Part shown: positions 1 to 11,830 of the stretch, in pieces
Position numbering within the stretch: the stretch's first letter is position 1
How the letters are laid out: every line of letters begins with the position of its first letter
Source: Epiperipatus broadwayi
Taxonomy: Eukaryota; Onychophora; Udeonychophora; Euonychophora; Peripatidae
Assembly: GCA_028023455.1 (NCBI GenBank)
Contig: JAQFVV010006336.1
Location: 2,496,224 to 2,560,223 of the forward strand
Length of the DNA stretch: 64,000 bases
Direction of reading: 5' to 3'
The notes under the pieces: model-generated
What the model was told of the DNA's origin: nothing
The model's input: the letters and a program-made list of their open reading frames with translations, nothing else
Database searches by the model: none
Made by a program: the position numbers and the translations under genes

Positions 1-1217
1 AATGTTAAAAAATTTAAAAACAAAGTTAATTACAATTGGAATTTGTAAAAATATTGCACCAGTCATATCTTTCTATCCTTCTGTTTCTCCTATTATATAC
101 TATAGTAGTATTTATTTATGTATACCTATATCCAAATCCTCATATATTATGCTAATTTTAAATTTAATAATACTGGTTGTATTGAAATGGGAACCTCCTA
201 ATCCCTTGCCGTTTCATCATCAATCTAGTAGCCCACTCGTCTGTGTTAGATTTGAATCTCATTTAAACTATAATATGTAAAATAAAACTACAATTTGCTG
301 TCATGGCTGTCTGAACAGCATTATATATTTACATATGAAAGGACGCTATAACTAGATAGGCTTGATAGAATTATAGTGTATTATTGTTAATATCACGTTT
401 ATTTTAATAAAATACTATTATTATGTTAAATAATGATAGGGTTTAATTTTATTAATAAATTTATTATTTTAATTCATATGTGGATATATAATCCAACCTA
501 TATTTGTAATGTAAATAGGAGTGGCATGATTTAAAACATTAAAATGTGTTATATATTTAAAATGTTAAAAGATGAAAATATTTTAAAATGTTTACTTAAA
601 AATGTTAAAAAGGTTTTCTTTCAAATGTGCTGAGGAGTCTTCTTTAAAAGTTAAGTGTTATTTTTTTTCTTAGAAGTAAAAGTTGGTTAGAAACAGATTT
701 TGTCATAAACAAGTATTTAATTAATGACCACACCTACCTTTGGTCAAGTTATAAAGTCATTTTAAAATTGGGCTAATTAAAATTGCATCAGATATAAACA
801 TTTAAGTTATTTTTGGATTAAAATTGTTTATGGCAAAATAGTTTTACAAAATAACCATAAAAGTTATAATTGAAATACTTTAATAGTTTATCAAATATTT
901 AAGATCAAAATTACATGTTTTTAGAATTTAATTAAAATGGAATTAAGAAAAAATTATAATACCCCAGAAACTTATCAGTATATTTGGAATCAGATTGTAT
1001 GTTAACAAAATTAATTAAAAATGTAATCATGAAGCAAAGAAAAATTCTTGAAAGTGTTAAGCTGATAAGAAAAAGATATAAATGGGCCATATTTTGAGCA
1101 GGAAAATAGACTGACTGAGATCTATAATACTGAGAGACACAGAGAAAAGTTATACTGAGAAGAGACTCCATTTTGAATCGCATTTGTATTTAAAAATCAA
1201 ATTTAATTTTGAACTAA
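1..1217. other. AT-rich DNA, no gene seen
   Basis: AT-rich sequence with many short homopolymer runs and stop codons in all frames. The short reading frames present have no recognisable motif and look like chance ORFs. I see no RNA gene. Confidence 0.6.
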
Positions 1218-1500
1218 GATGTCCGGCTAGTGTGGCCATCTTAGCTGTCACTCTATAAGGTAGCGACGGGTTCATTTCCATCCGGCATCATTTATAACCA
1301 AGAATCCTGCTATAACATCTACAACCTAACCGAAAAAGAAAAAAGAATGCCGCTATAATATCTACCATCTAACTGAAAAGAAGAAGAATGCTGCTATAAT
1401 ACCTACAGACCACCCGTAAAAGAAGAGCATGCTGCAAGCCACCCAGGAAACTCACCAAGCTCCAGCTCAAGCACCTACTAATACCGGTAAATCATTTTAA
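1218..1500 (+). repeat. tRNA-derived SINE-like element with a ~42-bp tandem body
   Basis: The first 72 bases look tRNA-like. The ends GATGTCCGG (1218) and CCGGCATC (1282) can pair as an acceptor stem. A B-box-like GGGTTCATTTCC lies about 50 bases in, inside a plausible T arm. It is followed by three imperfect tandem units of 41-43 bp starting at 1302, 1345 and 1386, each with a GAAT(C/G)C(T/C)GCTATAA core and an A/G-rich end. This pattern (Pol III promoter head plus unrelated body) is that of a tRNA-derived SINE. The 3' end is not sharply defined and no target-site duplication was found. It could instead be a decayed tRNA pseudogene next to an unrelated minisatellite. Confidence 0.45.
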
Positions 1501-2399
1501 ACTGCAGAGCTCTGTATACTTTCTGTACATTTTCTTTATAATTTGATACTACTTTTCAACTCAAGTTAGTTAACTAACCACTCAATATATTTTTAATCTT
1601 AAAGTTTTTTTTATTGTTTTAAAATCTGTAAATGATCCACTTGCTTTTAAAATTTCCTTCTTTAAGAAATTAATATCTTCTACTTTAAACTATCACTGCA
1701 GTCATGTCTCTAGTTAATTTTATTTATCACATAGTTTTTGAATATTTGTTGTATTATATTTATTTTATGATATGCTGATGCTTTGAAACAGTGAATACTA
1801 AATTTTAATATTTCAAGAAAAGAGTAATTAAAACCTCTTCACATAATTATTTATAATCTTATTTCTGTGCGCTGTTTTGAAACCTTCTTAATAAAATAGT
1901 AATGACTCGCTCATTATTATTTAATTTTTTTTTTTGATAATTGTTTGATTGCAAATTTTTGCAATGTGGCTTGTTTTAGTGAGGTTTAATTTTTAAACAC
2001 TAAGAAATAGACTAACCTTGATAAATATTTATAAGTATATTTGCTATTTAAGTTATTTATTAAGCCCCTTCAAATATACTTTCCTTCCTTTTTAATTACT
2101 AATCATTTGATCAATAAAAAAATTAGATCGAGATGGAACAGCAAAGATTATCTGTAATTATTCCCATCTATAGCATATATTTTATTATGCTACCTAAGAG
2201 TTGGCTTCTATTTGATTAAGCTAATAAGCTATTGTTCTTGCCTATAGAAATTTAATAACATATAACTTCTTTAACGTGCGTTATAAGCACATAAGTATTG
2301 ATAATATTACATTTTAAAAAATTCTTTGCTTGGAGGATGTGAGTCATTCAATTAAATATTTTCTCGTTTTGCTGCAACGTATATTTACTTACTTAAGAT
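1501..2399. other. AT-rich DNA, no gene seen
   Basis: No coding motif, RNA gene or clear repeat was recognised. Confidence 0.55.
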
Positions 2400-2660
2400 G
2401 GAGTCTCAGTTAAGCCAGCACATCTTCCTCTTATAGGGTAGAGCTGCCATGAAGCCTGAGTTTAAGGCCAGGTTAGCACTAAGTCCCCCACCTTTCTGAA
2501 CTATTTGTTCCTTTTCATGCAGCTTAATGATCGGTTTTAGGGTACCGGCGTTGGTCGCAGAAACCCTTGATCTACCAATCCATCCACAGAGCGACTTTAT
2601 TATTGCATTGCTGGTTCTATAGTGCATCAGTACATCCAGAGTAGCCAACTCTACCTCCCT
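2400..2660 (-). other. Less AT-rich island with an 80-codon reverse ORF of unknown nature
   Basis: Base composition is visibly less AT-rich than on either side. A reverse-strand frame of 80 codons (2648 to 2406) is open but shows no domain I recognise. It has no signal peptide and no repeats. The composition suggests an old transposable-element fragment or a lone exon; the sequence does not decide between them. Confidence 0.25.
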
Positions 2661-3299
2661 ATTTTAGTTTTTCAGCAATTGTCTGAGATATTCTTAAAAG
2701 CCCAGTCAATCTAAGTTATTGAAGCCTATTTTAGGCTAAGTAAATAAATATAAACAGATGAGAACGTCTACCATAAGTGTTGCCCAAGGTTTAGATTAAT
2801 TACTAGTATTCAGCCACACATTAAGAGGAGTCTGCATATGTTACACTATAGACATGGCATAGTGATAAGTGATTTATTTAAATGCCTGCATGCATTTATT
2901 ATATATATAAATCCATAAAACAATTGCATTCAAATTGTAACACATTAAAGCAATTTATGGCTTTTATGAATTCAGTAAGATGAATAACTGTTGCATTCAT
3001 CCTACTTAAATGTAAATTTATTTATTAATCTTATCAAAAAATCTGTCCAAAGAGCATATCTAAAACTCTTCAGCCAGTAAATGCCTGCATGCATTTTTAC
3101 ATGTTAAAATTTGTGATATATATTTTGGATAAAACTTATGATTAGAGAAATTAAAACTTTAGTAAATTAACCAAGTCCACTCTCAGTTTCATTATTCAAT
3201 CCAATTCTCATTATTGATATTATATTATAGAATATATGCTTTATTAAAGATCTCCATTAAGTTAGCTATTTGTTAGATATGATCAATTAGTAATTTAAT

Positions 3300-3560
3300 T
3301 ATGAGTCTCATTGTTTCTCCCTGACCTATGTTGGCTGCAAATAAAGGAGTATGCTATGTGTAATTTCAAGGTGGTCATTCATAGGGTCTTGAGTCGTGGA
3401 GTACTGGCTTATGAGTTGAAGTGTGGTTGGACTCAAGTTGTCACAATCCTAGTCTGGTCAGCTTCGGTCTCATTTGCTTGGACTCTGAATTCTGTTACGC
3501 GAATGTACAAACTTGACCGTTACAGTGTATGTATGTGGGTATTTTATCATACAGTATAGA
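3300..3560 (+). other. Less AT-rich island with an 82-codon ORF of unknown nature
   Basis: A second compositional island with an open + frame of 82 codons (3311-3559) rich in W, V and S. No family recognised. It directly precedes a CA/TA microsatellite and is probably a repeat fragment. Confidence 0.2.
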
Positions 3561-3593
3561 AAGTGTATGCATATATGTAAGAAATCAGTAAAT

Positions 3594-3669
<76 letters not shown>
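3594..3669. repeat. Compound (CA)n(TA)n microsatellite
   Basis: About 11 CA units (3594-3616) pass directly into about 27 TA units (3616-3669). Confidence 0.97.
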
Positions 3670-3672
<3 letters not shown>

Positions 3673-4429
3673 TAGTGGTTAAGTAAATGTAAACATGCTA
3701 TGTATGGGTAACCAGAACCTACATATATGCAGGAAAGAAATAATGTTATAAGTTTAAAACATTAAACAATTTCTTTATTTAAAATATTATAATAAAATTA
3801 ATATTTGAAATTAATATTTCTGCAAATAGTGTTAAATTATTTAAATGCATTACTTATATAATAAAATGTTTACAGAGTTTTAGATTTGTTTTCAAAAAAG
3901 CTAATTTAGTCAAATTAATCCTTCTCGCTGTATTCTCACCTACTTAAAATTTTAAGAATAATAATAGATTTTAAAACAACTATGAATAAATTAACCTGGT
4001 CAAGATCGAGAGATCCATCTGTAAGAAAATTGATAACAGCAGGAATCCCAGATTTCCAAAAATATAGGGAATTAATTAGAAAAACAGATCTGAAACTACC
4101 AACAAAAAAAAAGAGAGAAGGATAAATAAAAGAGAGGGGTGAGCTAGTATATAAACTTACTGCAGCCACTTTTTTTTTGAACTTTTTCAATTCATTATTT
4201 TAAGTGAAAATTTTATTCAGTCTTTTTGTAAAATTGTTAATCATGATGATTATGGGGTAGAAAGGCAATTTCTTGCTTTCTAGCCTGGAAGAATGTGGAG
4301 GAAGAAGAAACAATAGCTGATGCCATCCAAAGAAATGAATACAAAAATCAAGACAAGAGAGTGTTAGAAATGATGTATCATCTTCGGTATTTTTGGTCAT
4401 AATGTTATAAAGTTTAGATTTTATGTATT
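3670..4429. other. AT-rich DNA, no gene seen
   Basis: Short reverse ORFs at 3936-4190 and 4200-4400 have no recognisable motif and simple composition. Nothing else identified. Confidence 0.5.
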
Positions 4430-4757
4430 TAAAGACATAATAATAAATATAAAATTTAAGCAGCTATGTTAATAAGAAATGGAAAGCAGCATTTGATAAA
4501 TAGACAAGCTGCTAATATAAATATTAATGAATTGTGGGAAAATTGATGTATGATGTAATTGTTTTTGTATACATTTATAATGATTTTTTGTAATCGAATT
4601 TGAATATAATTGATAATGACTACTTAGATAGTTGAATGTACTTCTATTAAATTATAGTAGATATTTGTTTTTGAAATATTGTTTACTGTATTAATTATTG
4701 TATTGTTTTCGAAGAATTATTTATGTTTGATTATAATGGGAATACAGGCATTGATTA

Positions 4758-4760
<3 letters not shown>
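4430..4760 (+). repeat. Penelope-like element 3' end (non-coding tail)
   Basis: By eye this aligns with the segment after the GIY-YIG ORF of the PLE at 22.8-25.0 kb. Shared blocks include AATTGTGGGAAA and the ACTA(C/G)..AGATAGTTGAA stretch, and it ends in a GCATTGATTACTAATATAT-type terminus against CATCGATTTGTAATAT at 25,725. It is therefore a 5'-truncated copy of the same PLE family ending directly in an (AT)n tract. No coding sequence of the element remains. Boundaries are approximate. Confidence 0.55.
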
Positions 4761-4805
<45 letters not shown>

Positions 4806-4820
4806 GCTATTAGCACGCTC

Positions 4821-4851
<31 letters not shown>
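4761..4851. repeat. Two (AT)n tracts
   Basis: (AT)20 at 4761-4800 and a second tract at 4829-4851, separated by about 28 bases. Confidence 0.95.
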
Positions 4852-4869
4852 GTATTCTGTCTTCTGGGT

Positions 4870-5790
4870 AAGTCCAGAGAGTAGGCACATCATCAATTCA
4901 TCATTTCTTTCCTTTCATTTTCTTCATTGTCCAGCTCTTTAATTCTATATTATTGTTTCCATCACTTATATCATCTGATGATGTCAATCCTTTGTATTCT
5001 TTTTTCTTAGTTTCACCCACCATTCTCTCCAAAATCTTTCATTAAACTAAAATTTCTTTTAATAAATGATCAATCCAGATTTTTATTTTATTCTGATTTC
5101 CTCAGTCAATCTTTTTTCATTTACGCTTTTCAAACTTCTTTACTTGTTATTTTTTTATTCTACTCAACATCAACATCTCAAATTCTTCAACTCTGTTCAT
5201 AATTTTATTACTCATTTCCCACATTTCATGGCCATACAATAGTTTATTCCACACATAACATTTAATTAATCTGGTTTTTTTTTTCATTCTCTTTTCAAAA
5301 GTTCACATAATATTTCATTTCTTTTAATACATGTCTCCTTTTCCAATGCTATTTTGTTTTTTAACTCCATTTTCACTTTCTCCATTCTTACTCAACCAAT
5401 TACATAAATAGTTAAATCTCTTTACATGTTCAACTATTGTTTCATTGATTTTAAATTGCAATCTTTTTGCATATCCTCATATCCATAAACACTTAGACTA
5501 CTCAACATTAATTTTTATTTGATATGCCTTAATTTTTTCCTCCAATTTATTCAACATATTCTGAAGACACTTTTCATCTTCAAATAAATGAACCATTTTA
5601 TTTGCACATCTTATAGATGTTATTGTTCTACTTCTATCATTTGTTCCTCCACAGTCTAAATAATTATTTAGCATGTCTTCTAAATAAATGCTAAAAAGAA
5701 CAGATGACAGACAGCATCCATGCCCAACTCCTCTTTCTATATTTACTTCATCAGTATCATTATTCTTCAATGTAATTTTTATCCTTTGTC
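4870..5790 (-). pseudogene. LINE (non-LTR) reverse transcriptase relic
   Basis: The reverse strand encodes the C-terminal half of a non-LTR reverse transcriptase. From 5770 down, the motif IERGVGHGCCLSSVLF matches the conserved palm block with a GC-LSP-LF core. It is followed by a decayed catalytic block (RCANK where the family has YADD) and by the -LQNMLNKLEEK- helix. Continuing in other frames to about 5060 are pieces typical of the thumb and C-terminal region, such as LLYGHEMW. The frame is broken by several stops after 5498. In the family this enzyme performs target-primed reverse transcription; this copy lost its catalytic aspartates. Clade (RTE, Jockey or I type) is not determined. It ends next to the left LTR of the Gypsy element at 5800. 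Confidence 0.75.
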
Positions 5791-7583
5791 CAGTATATAT
5801 TGAAGCAGTGCATATCTACCTGTAGATACACTAACTTGATGTACTGTGTTGAACCTATCTCCCAGCGATAAAAAGAGTTATTAATAATACCATTCCACAT
5901 ATGTTAAGCATAGGCGCATGTGTAAATGTGATTACAGTAGGTAAATGGTTAAAGAAAAATGTATTTCATAATCAGACATAGCAATCTCAGGTAAATGAAA
6001 TATTAAGTGATTTATTAAAAAAGTTTCAGCTAAGTTGAAAGTGTTTTAAAACCATTAAAAGCAATTGCAAGTATTAAAAATTAAATATACAATAGAAGAG
6101 TGGTTTGAAATAAATTAAGTAAAGTAACTGGCATACTGTATCCATAGAGCCACACAAAAGAGTTACAGTTTATCACCTTGAAGATGAAATACATTGTACT
6201 AAAACAGTGCAAATACAGGACACAGCTGAACAGTGACAAAAAAATGTAAAAAATGCACTTAAGGAACATCAATTAACTTTCAAGAATGTGCTGGAGGCAA
6301 AAATGTAAAAATATAAGGGCATAAATTCCATTCTTAATTGATATAAAGTAAAATCTTAATCTAATATTTTCTGAATGAGAGTATTGTATTATTGATAAAA
6401 TAGCAATAAAATATTAAAATCATAGTGAAAGAACTTAATCTTAATACGTAAAATTTTATCCTCCACAATATGCACTGTACCTGAAAGAATGGCTGAGTAA
6501 GCAGTGTTGGGTTTCTGTATCAAAAGACCAGGAAGTCAGGCATCCTAGTTGTCCAAAGTAATATGTAAGGAGAAAGACTGTCCTCATTGCTACCATGTGT
6601 TATTTGTCACAATTTTGTTCATTCATCATAAAGAATTCAACTAGAATGTCGGTAAATGTTTACTAATGTATTTTATTTTTTTAAACTGTAACTAAATCTG
6701 TCAGTCTAGCTTGGTCTTAACCTAGATAAATTTTAACTTAATTAACCTCAGTAACATATAGTTCTTGATCTTAATATTATTATGTAATTTATTATTTTAT
6801 CTGATTAAGCTAGTTACTAAATCATTTATCATGCTATAATTATATTTTTTTATTATATGTGTAATTATTCCACTTCACATGATGGAGAAATCTATAATTA
6901 ATTAATGAATCTTGTTTATGCTACTTTCAGATTCTGGCCAAATCCCTGGGGACCATTCAAGTCAGAGAGATGCTAAAGTATTCTTAACGCTAAGATCCCC
7001 CCATTATGATAGCTGTAACTAATGTATTTTGTATCAATTGTGTATAAAAATGATGAATCATAGTTTGTATAAATTAACTCATATATTCTAAGAAAGTGCA
7101 ATAATTTTGTAACTTCAGTAACAATGTTTTAAATATTTAACCTGTCAACTAATTAAATTATAACCTGTATATCTACATACATAACGCATTCTTAATAAAT
7201 AAAGAAGTCATAAATAAACTTATTTCACTGAAGGTATGATAAAAAAATATATGTTGAATATAAAATGTAAACAATACTCTCTTTAGTAAAATATATATTT
7301 ATAATGTTATTGAGAATAAATCTTAAGATAACTGATAAATCTTAATAATAAATAACCTGTTAGTGTGATTGTCCACTCATGGTCAATATATAATGTGAAT
7401 TACTTCTCAGAGCTATATAGGCTGTCTATTTAAATGCTTGTGTGGATTTAAATGCTGTATAGTTATTATTTGTTAAGTGGCAACCATGGACGGGTTATTA
7501 CTATCTTATTAATAAACCAGTGGACTGTATGAAAGTTCTTATGATTGATATAATTATTCTTAACTGGTTCACAAGGCTAAGCT

Positions 7584-7679
7584 TACTCCAAATTATATAT
7601 ATATATGTTAGGCATGGTCTTCCTTTATATATACTCCAAATTATATATATATATGTTAGGCATGGTCTTCCTTTATATG
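7584..7679 (+). repeat. 48-bp tandem duplication
   Basis: Two adjacent, nearly identical 48-bp units beginning TACTCCAAATTATATAT at 7584 and 7632. The 3' LTR has only one equivalent, so the duplication happened after insertion. Confidence 0.9.
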
Positions 7680-7980
7680 CCCATCCAAAGTGACAATAGG
7701 GCCATCTATCAATCTGGTGCCCTGGAGCTCAATCTTCTGATTTACCCTGATCCAGTTTCTGCAGACACTGGAGAGTTGCTGCAAACCCAAATACCAGATA
7801 TAGCATACCATGGCATAACTCTTGATCTCCAGAATTCAAGGTACTTTAGGTTAAAGCAGATTTACCTATGTGACCTTAGACTTGAACCCATTCAAACCAC
7901 TGCCTTCATATCTTTGGGGAATATACCTTATTTTAGCTTTAGACTCTGTGAAAGAGTCAGTAGTGTTTCCATAAGTAACT

Positions 7981-8100
7981 CACATTTCTTTAGTTATTAA
8001 ATCTCCATATGAATCCCAACCAACCATTGATTGATTAAGCCACATTTCTTTAGTTGTTAAATCTCCATATGAATCCTAACCAACCATTGATTGATTAAGC
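7981..8100 (+). repeat. 60-bp tandem duplication
   Basis: Units 7981-8040 and 8041-8100 differ at only two positions. It lies in the 5' LTR block that is absent from the 3' LTR. Confidence 0.95.
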
Positions 8101-8946
8101 CATATTATATTGTATGGGTGGCCAGTTCTTATCATGATAGCATATTAAGCCACTGTATATTTATGTAATGATCATCATTCATCATGTTGTGATAATTGGC
8201 AATGAATCTATTTATAACCGTGTCTTATGAATGTTTATATTAATAAATAATTAACTATAATCCAATTGCTTGTGTTCATCTGATAAATATTTAATCACAC
8301 TCTTTATTTATATATGTACCTATAATTCATGGTTGGGGTCCAATGTATGCCCTGGGATCAGTATAGTTTATAGCTAGATAAGGAAACATGAGTTAGGGCA
8401 CCTATGTTCAATCTGATAAGTTAAGCTGTGGCATATGGGGAGAGTGGGGAGTTACCATCAAGGATGTTAACTGGAGTGTGGAGATGAGGAATGTCAATGA
8501 GTTTAGACCTAGGATAGGATACTGAATGGTTGATAGCCTGACTTGGCTTTTTCCATCTTGTTAACATTTTCCCCATCTAATCTATCACACCAATGTAGGA
8601 CTTTGTTTGTCTAAACACCCACATACCTTGAGTAATAATTTTCAGTTAAAAGAATAAAAAGTTTTTGTTTGTTTGTGGAATAAAATGATTTTTTTTAAAA
8701 ATAACCTGATGTGCCAGTGTGTGAATTGGATGTAAATAATTTTGGCAGAGAGGCCAGCAATGTTCACATGTAATATGTAAGGGAGGTCTAGATATGTACA
8801 TGCCCAGATTTTGTCTTCGTGTTGATAATCTGTTGCCACAATAACAGAATAATATATTTGTAATAAATGTACAGGATTTAGATGTATTTTTTAAAAAAAA
8901 TGTTTTGTGTTTGGAAAAACATGTGTGGCAGATTATTATTGATATT

Positions 8947-9016
8947 TAGTTTTAAAGTGTGTAATCAAAAAAAAAGTGCTGCTAGTTTTAAAGTGTGTAA
9001 TAAAAAAAAAGTGCTC
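8947..9016 (+). repeat. 36-bp tandem duplication
   Basis: TAGTTTTAAAGTGTGTAAT followed by an A-run and GTGCT occurs at 8947 and again at 8983. Confidence 0.9.
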
Positions 9017-9151
9017 TCACAAACACATTTTAAATAACATTGCAATATCAGGTTAAGACCAAGACATAAGGGATACAGCAATTTATAAAAATATATGTCA
9101 AACTATATTCAGTATTTCTCTTTTGCTAGTCAGGTGATTGGTCACAACAGC

Positions 9152-9256
9152 AGGAGTTGCAGAAGATGTGGTCAGACAGATAGTTCCAAAAATAGAACAG
9201 ACCAGGAGTTACAGAAGATGTGATCAGACAGAGATAGTTCAAAAAAATAGGACAGG
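9152..9256 (+). repeat. 52-bp tandem duplication
   Basis: AGGAGTT(G/A)CAGAAGATGTG units start at 9152 and 9204, with several substitutions between them. Confidence 0.85.
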
Positions 9257-10098
9257 TTAGGGAATAATAAATGTGAGCAAAAAAAGCTTTAAATAAATTA
9301 GGTAGAATGAGGCATATACAATTTTTTACAGAGGACAGGAGCAGAGAGATATGACCCATGAAAAACAGACATGAGCACACAAAGCATAAAACTTCAACGA
9401 AAAGAAAAAATGGACCAAATAGATCCAAGAAAAGGAAAAGGAAATAGAAAGAGCCTAAGGTTTGAGGTAGTAAAATTCAAGTGAGAAATGGGAGAGAGTC
9501 CATGGGAACACACACAAATCCTGACATCATGCTGCAAATGGCAAAGGTACACTAACACATGAGGGGTTAACCTAGCTGGGGCCCACTTAGAAAAAAACAC
9601 ATGTGTGGTAGAAACCAATTCAACACCAGATAACCAACATAAGAAGGTATATCATGAAACTGCTAGACATGTTCTAGAGTGAAGAGAAACAGGATAAGAT
9701 ATTGGCAGAGCTAATAAATAAAAAATATTATCAGGAAACAGAGGGAACATTCTCAATTTTTTCTTCAATGATGCAATGTTAAGAAGACAATTGGAAACCC
9801 AAACCACTACCAGCATTAGACACAGCCTTCCAATATATGTATAGAGGATGATGAAAAGTAAGAGAAAGTGAAGAATATCAGAAACAATGTGGCTCCTAGA
9901 AACCATTGATGCCATCAGAATCAGACAAAAAAGACAGGAGAAAGGGAGGAAATTGAACCCATCAAAGGCAGTAAAGAGGTGGAGAGATGGCCAACCCATT
10001 GGGGCAGCAACATCCATGATATACAGGAGGAGGCCCGATACTCAAGAAATTTTGAGGACATCCCCCAACCATTAGACTCACTGTGCAACAAACAACCA

Positions 10099-10440
10099 CT
10101 GTGGCTTTTTTAGATATGGGAAGTCATGTGTCATTGACATCCATGAGAATGGACACCCAACTAAAGAGAAACCAAGAAAACTTAAAGAGTTTGCCAGTAG
10201 TTTCTTTAAGTTTGCCAGTAGTCTTGGCAAATGGCAAAAGGACAAAAGCAGATAACCTTTAGTTCTAACTGACCAGGAGAGTGGTGAATGGGTTATGAAA
10301 CACCTCTTCTTGACATTGGCTCACTTGTACAAAAGTGGTACTAGGAATCAATTTTTTGAATAAACACCAAGTAATGTTGGACTCTGAGCAAGGAACCATA
10401 CACTTAGGGATGGAAGTCAACCTGTTTTAGGACCCATCCA
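10099..10440 (+). pseudogene. Gypsy retropepsin (aspartic protease) relic
   Basis: The + frame opening TTVAFLDMGSHVSL matches the retropepsin active-site block, in which the family has D-[ST]-G. Here the middle residue is M, so the catalytic triplet is altered. About 75 residues later in the same reading direction VVLGINFLNKHQVMLD matches the conserved C-terminal block (ILG-DFL-H---LD), followed by a GTIHLG turn. Stops interrupt the frame in between. In intact elements this domain dimerises and cleaves the Gag-Pol polyprotein. The order protease-RT-RNase H-integrase supports the Ty3/Gypsy call. Confidence 0.7.
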
Positions 10441-10639
10441 TGCAGACAGGGGTGTAAATCCACTGTATCCAGGAGGACAGAACTATAAGGTGATAGAAAA
10501 AAACATTGAGCATATGAAGACACTGAGCCTGTCGAAAAAACAGACAGAGAAAAACCCTGGCCATCTATTTGGACATATTCTCAAATGCCCCAGAAATGGT
10601 TCAAAGATATATACATTTTATTTGAGTCAGGGAAGAAAC

Positions 10640-11345
10640 ATACTTCCAAAGGAATAGTTATCCGAACTTATTCCAGTATCACCTTAAGTAGAAGAATAGT
10701 TGAATAAACTGCTGGATTGGGCATTATTGAAAAGGGCCCACCATCTTGCAACAACTACTGGTGGTAGTCAAATAAAAGATGAAATGGTGTAGCTGTGCTT
10801 AGATGCCTGAAACTAAATAGCATCACCATACCAGAAAAAGATACACCACCACCCATACCAAAAGTATTGATAAAATTGGAAGATAAATGAATGTTCACCA
10901 CTGTTGACCTTACCTCAAGTTACTTGCAAATTGAATTAGACACCTGGGACTGTCACTACACAACATTCTAGTATAAAGGGTACATGTACCATTTCAAGAA
11001 GATGCCATTCAGACTTCTAAGTAGTGGATCAGGGCTGCTTAGGTGCTTGAACTGAGTCCTGTCTGGGCATGAAAAGGAGCATTTGGTATACAACATGGAT
11101 AACATGGTAATTGCCTTGAAAGACAAGATGGAGCACATCAAATGTATGCAAGGATAACCATAAACTTCATGAAGTGCTGTTTCAAAAGGAGGAAATCCAT
11201 TTCTGAAACACTTCACGGATGGCGGCAGTATCGATGCCTCCCAGAGAAGATAGAAGCCATCCAACAGTTCCCATATGATGCCACCCAGAGAAGATAGAAG
11301 CCATACAACAGTTCCCACAGCCCACAAATTTAAAACAATATCTTG
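10640..11345 (+). pseudogene. Gypsy reverse transcriptase relic
   Basis: The block FTTVDLTSSYLQIELD near 10,890 matches the RT palm motif that carries the first catalytic aspartate. It is followed by a TTF-YKG-MYHFKKMPF block as in Gypsy RTs. The catalytic YxDD position, near 11,090, reads NMDNMVIAL: the tyrosine and second aspartate are changed, so the enzyme would be dead. Several stops and frame changes break the domain. A 44-bp tandem duplication (11,233/11,277) lies in the connection region and repeats the KIEAIQQFP-like segment. In an intact element this domain copies element RNA into cDNA in cytoplasmic particles. Confidence 0.8.
11233..11320 (+). repeat. 44-bp tandem duplication inside the RT relic
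   Basis: CCCAGAGAAGATAGAAGCCAT and following bases occur twice, with units starting at 11,233 and 11,277. Confidence 0.9.
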
Positions 11346-11473
11346 GGCTCTGCAACTTCTACCATTATTTGTAAAATAACCTGGCTCAAGATTCAGCTAT
11401 CATGTTAAGCCTATTTCCTAAAGACAACTCATGGTGATGGATGGAGGAATAAGAAAAAAACTTTCAGAAGATA

Positions 11474-11830
11474 ATGAGGGGCTTCCTGGAGGAGGTGATG
11501 CTTTACCATCCAAATTTCTCTCTGCCATTTAACCTTCAGTTAGATAGCAGCAAGGAGGGTTTGGGCTCTGTTTTGTTTCAGAAAGGGAGCAAGGAAGAAT
11601 ATCTGGTGCTATACTTTAGCAGCCAGAATTTTGAAGAAATGCCAAAAAGAGGTATACAGTCACTGAACAAGATGCCTTGGCCATCGTATGGGTCTGTCAT
11701 AAGTTTCAATTGTTCCTACTAGGTTCAATGGGAATTAGCATCACCATTCACCAGTGTCTGAAATTTTTAAGCAAGGCTTACATCATGAATGACTGTCTAA
11801 TGCAATGAAGCTTATTTCTACAAAAATTTG
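11474..11830 (+). pseudogene. Gypsy RNase H relic
   Basis: An 82-codon open stretch contains LPFNLQLDSSKEGLGSVLFQ, which matches the family's D-AS--GLGAVL-Q RNase H start with the first catalytic aspartate present. A Y-SS-NF block follows as expected. A frameshift near 11,650 moves the reading into the frame giving EQDALAIVWVCHKFQLFLLG, the conserved LA-V helix. In the family this domain removes the RNA strand during reverse transcription. It sits directly after the RT, as in all Ty3/Gypsy elements. Confidence 0.85.

Larger units (their letters stand above)
5800..8566 (+). repeat. 5' LTR of the Gypsy element (2.77 kb)
   Basis: Aligns along its length with 13,455-15,713. The start TGAAGCAGTGCATATC is shared and has the TG expected of an LTR. 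It is about 0.5 kb longer than its partner, mainly because 7710-8145 has no counterpart in the 3' copy, where CCATCTATTA joins GCATATTAAG directly. That extra block contains a 131-codon ORF (7605-8000) with no recognisable domain. Two tandem duplications (7584-7679 and 7981-8100) also lie here. Either this copy gained the block or the 3' copy lost it. Confidence 0.8.
8567..10098 (+). other. Gypsy internal leader and presumed gag region, unrecognisable
   Basis: Lies between the 5' LTR and the protease relic, where leader and gag are expected. No capsid or zinc-knuckle motif could be read. The longer reverse ORFs here (9126-9428, 9394-9618, 9652-10,017) are best explained as antisense shadows in purine-rich sequence. 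A + frame from 9887 to 10,075 may be a gag remnant. It holds two tandem duplications: a 36-bp unit at 8947/8983 and a 52-bp unit at 9152/9204. Confidence 0.4.

Noticed and set aside
7605-8000. 131-codon ORF as a possible gene
   Set aside because: It lies inside the 5' LTR of the Gypsy element and its start is created by a tandem duplication. No domain is recognisable.
9126-10017. Three reverse-strand ORFs of 74-121 codons
   Set aside because: They lie antisense in the internal region of a forward-strand Gypsy element. The purine-rich sense strand gives long hydrophobic antisense frames by composition. No domain is seen.
10968-11327. 119-codon reverse ORF (MWAVGTVVWLL...)
   Set aside because: Antisense shadow of the forward reverse transcriptase relic, which has clear RT motifs.
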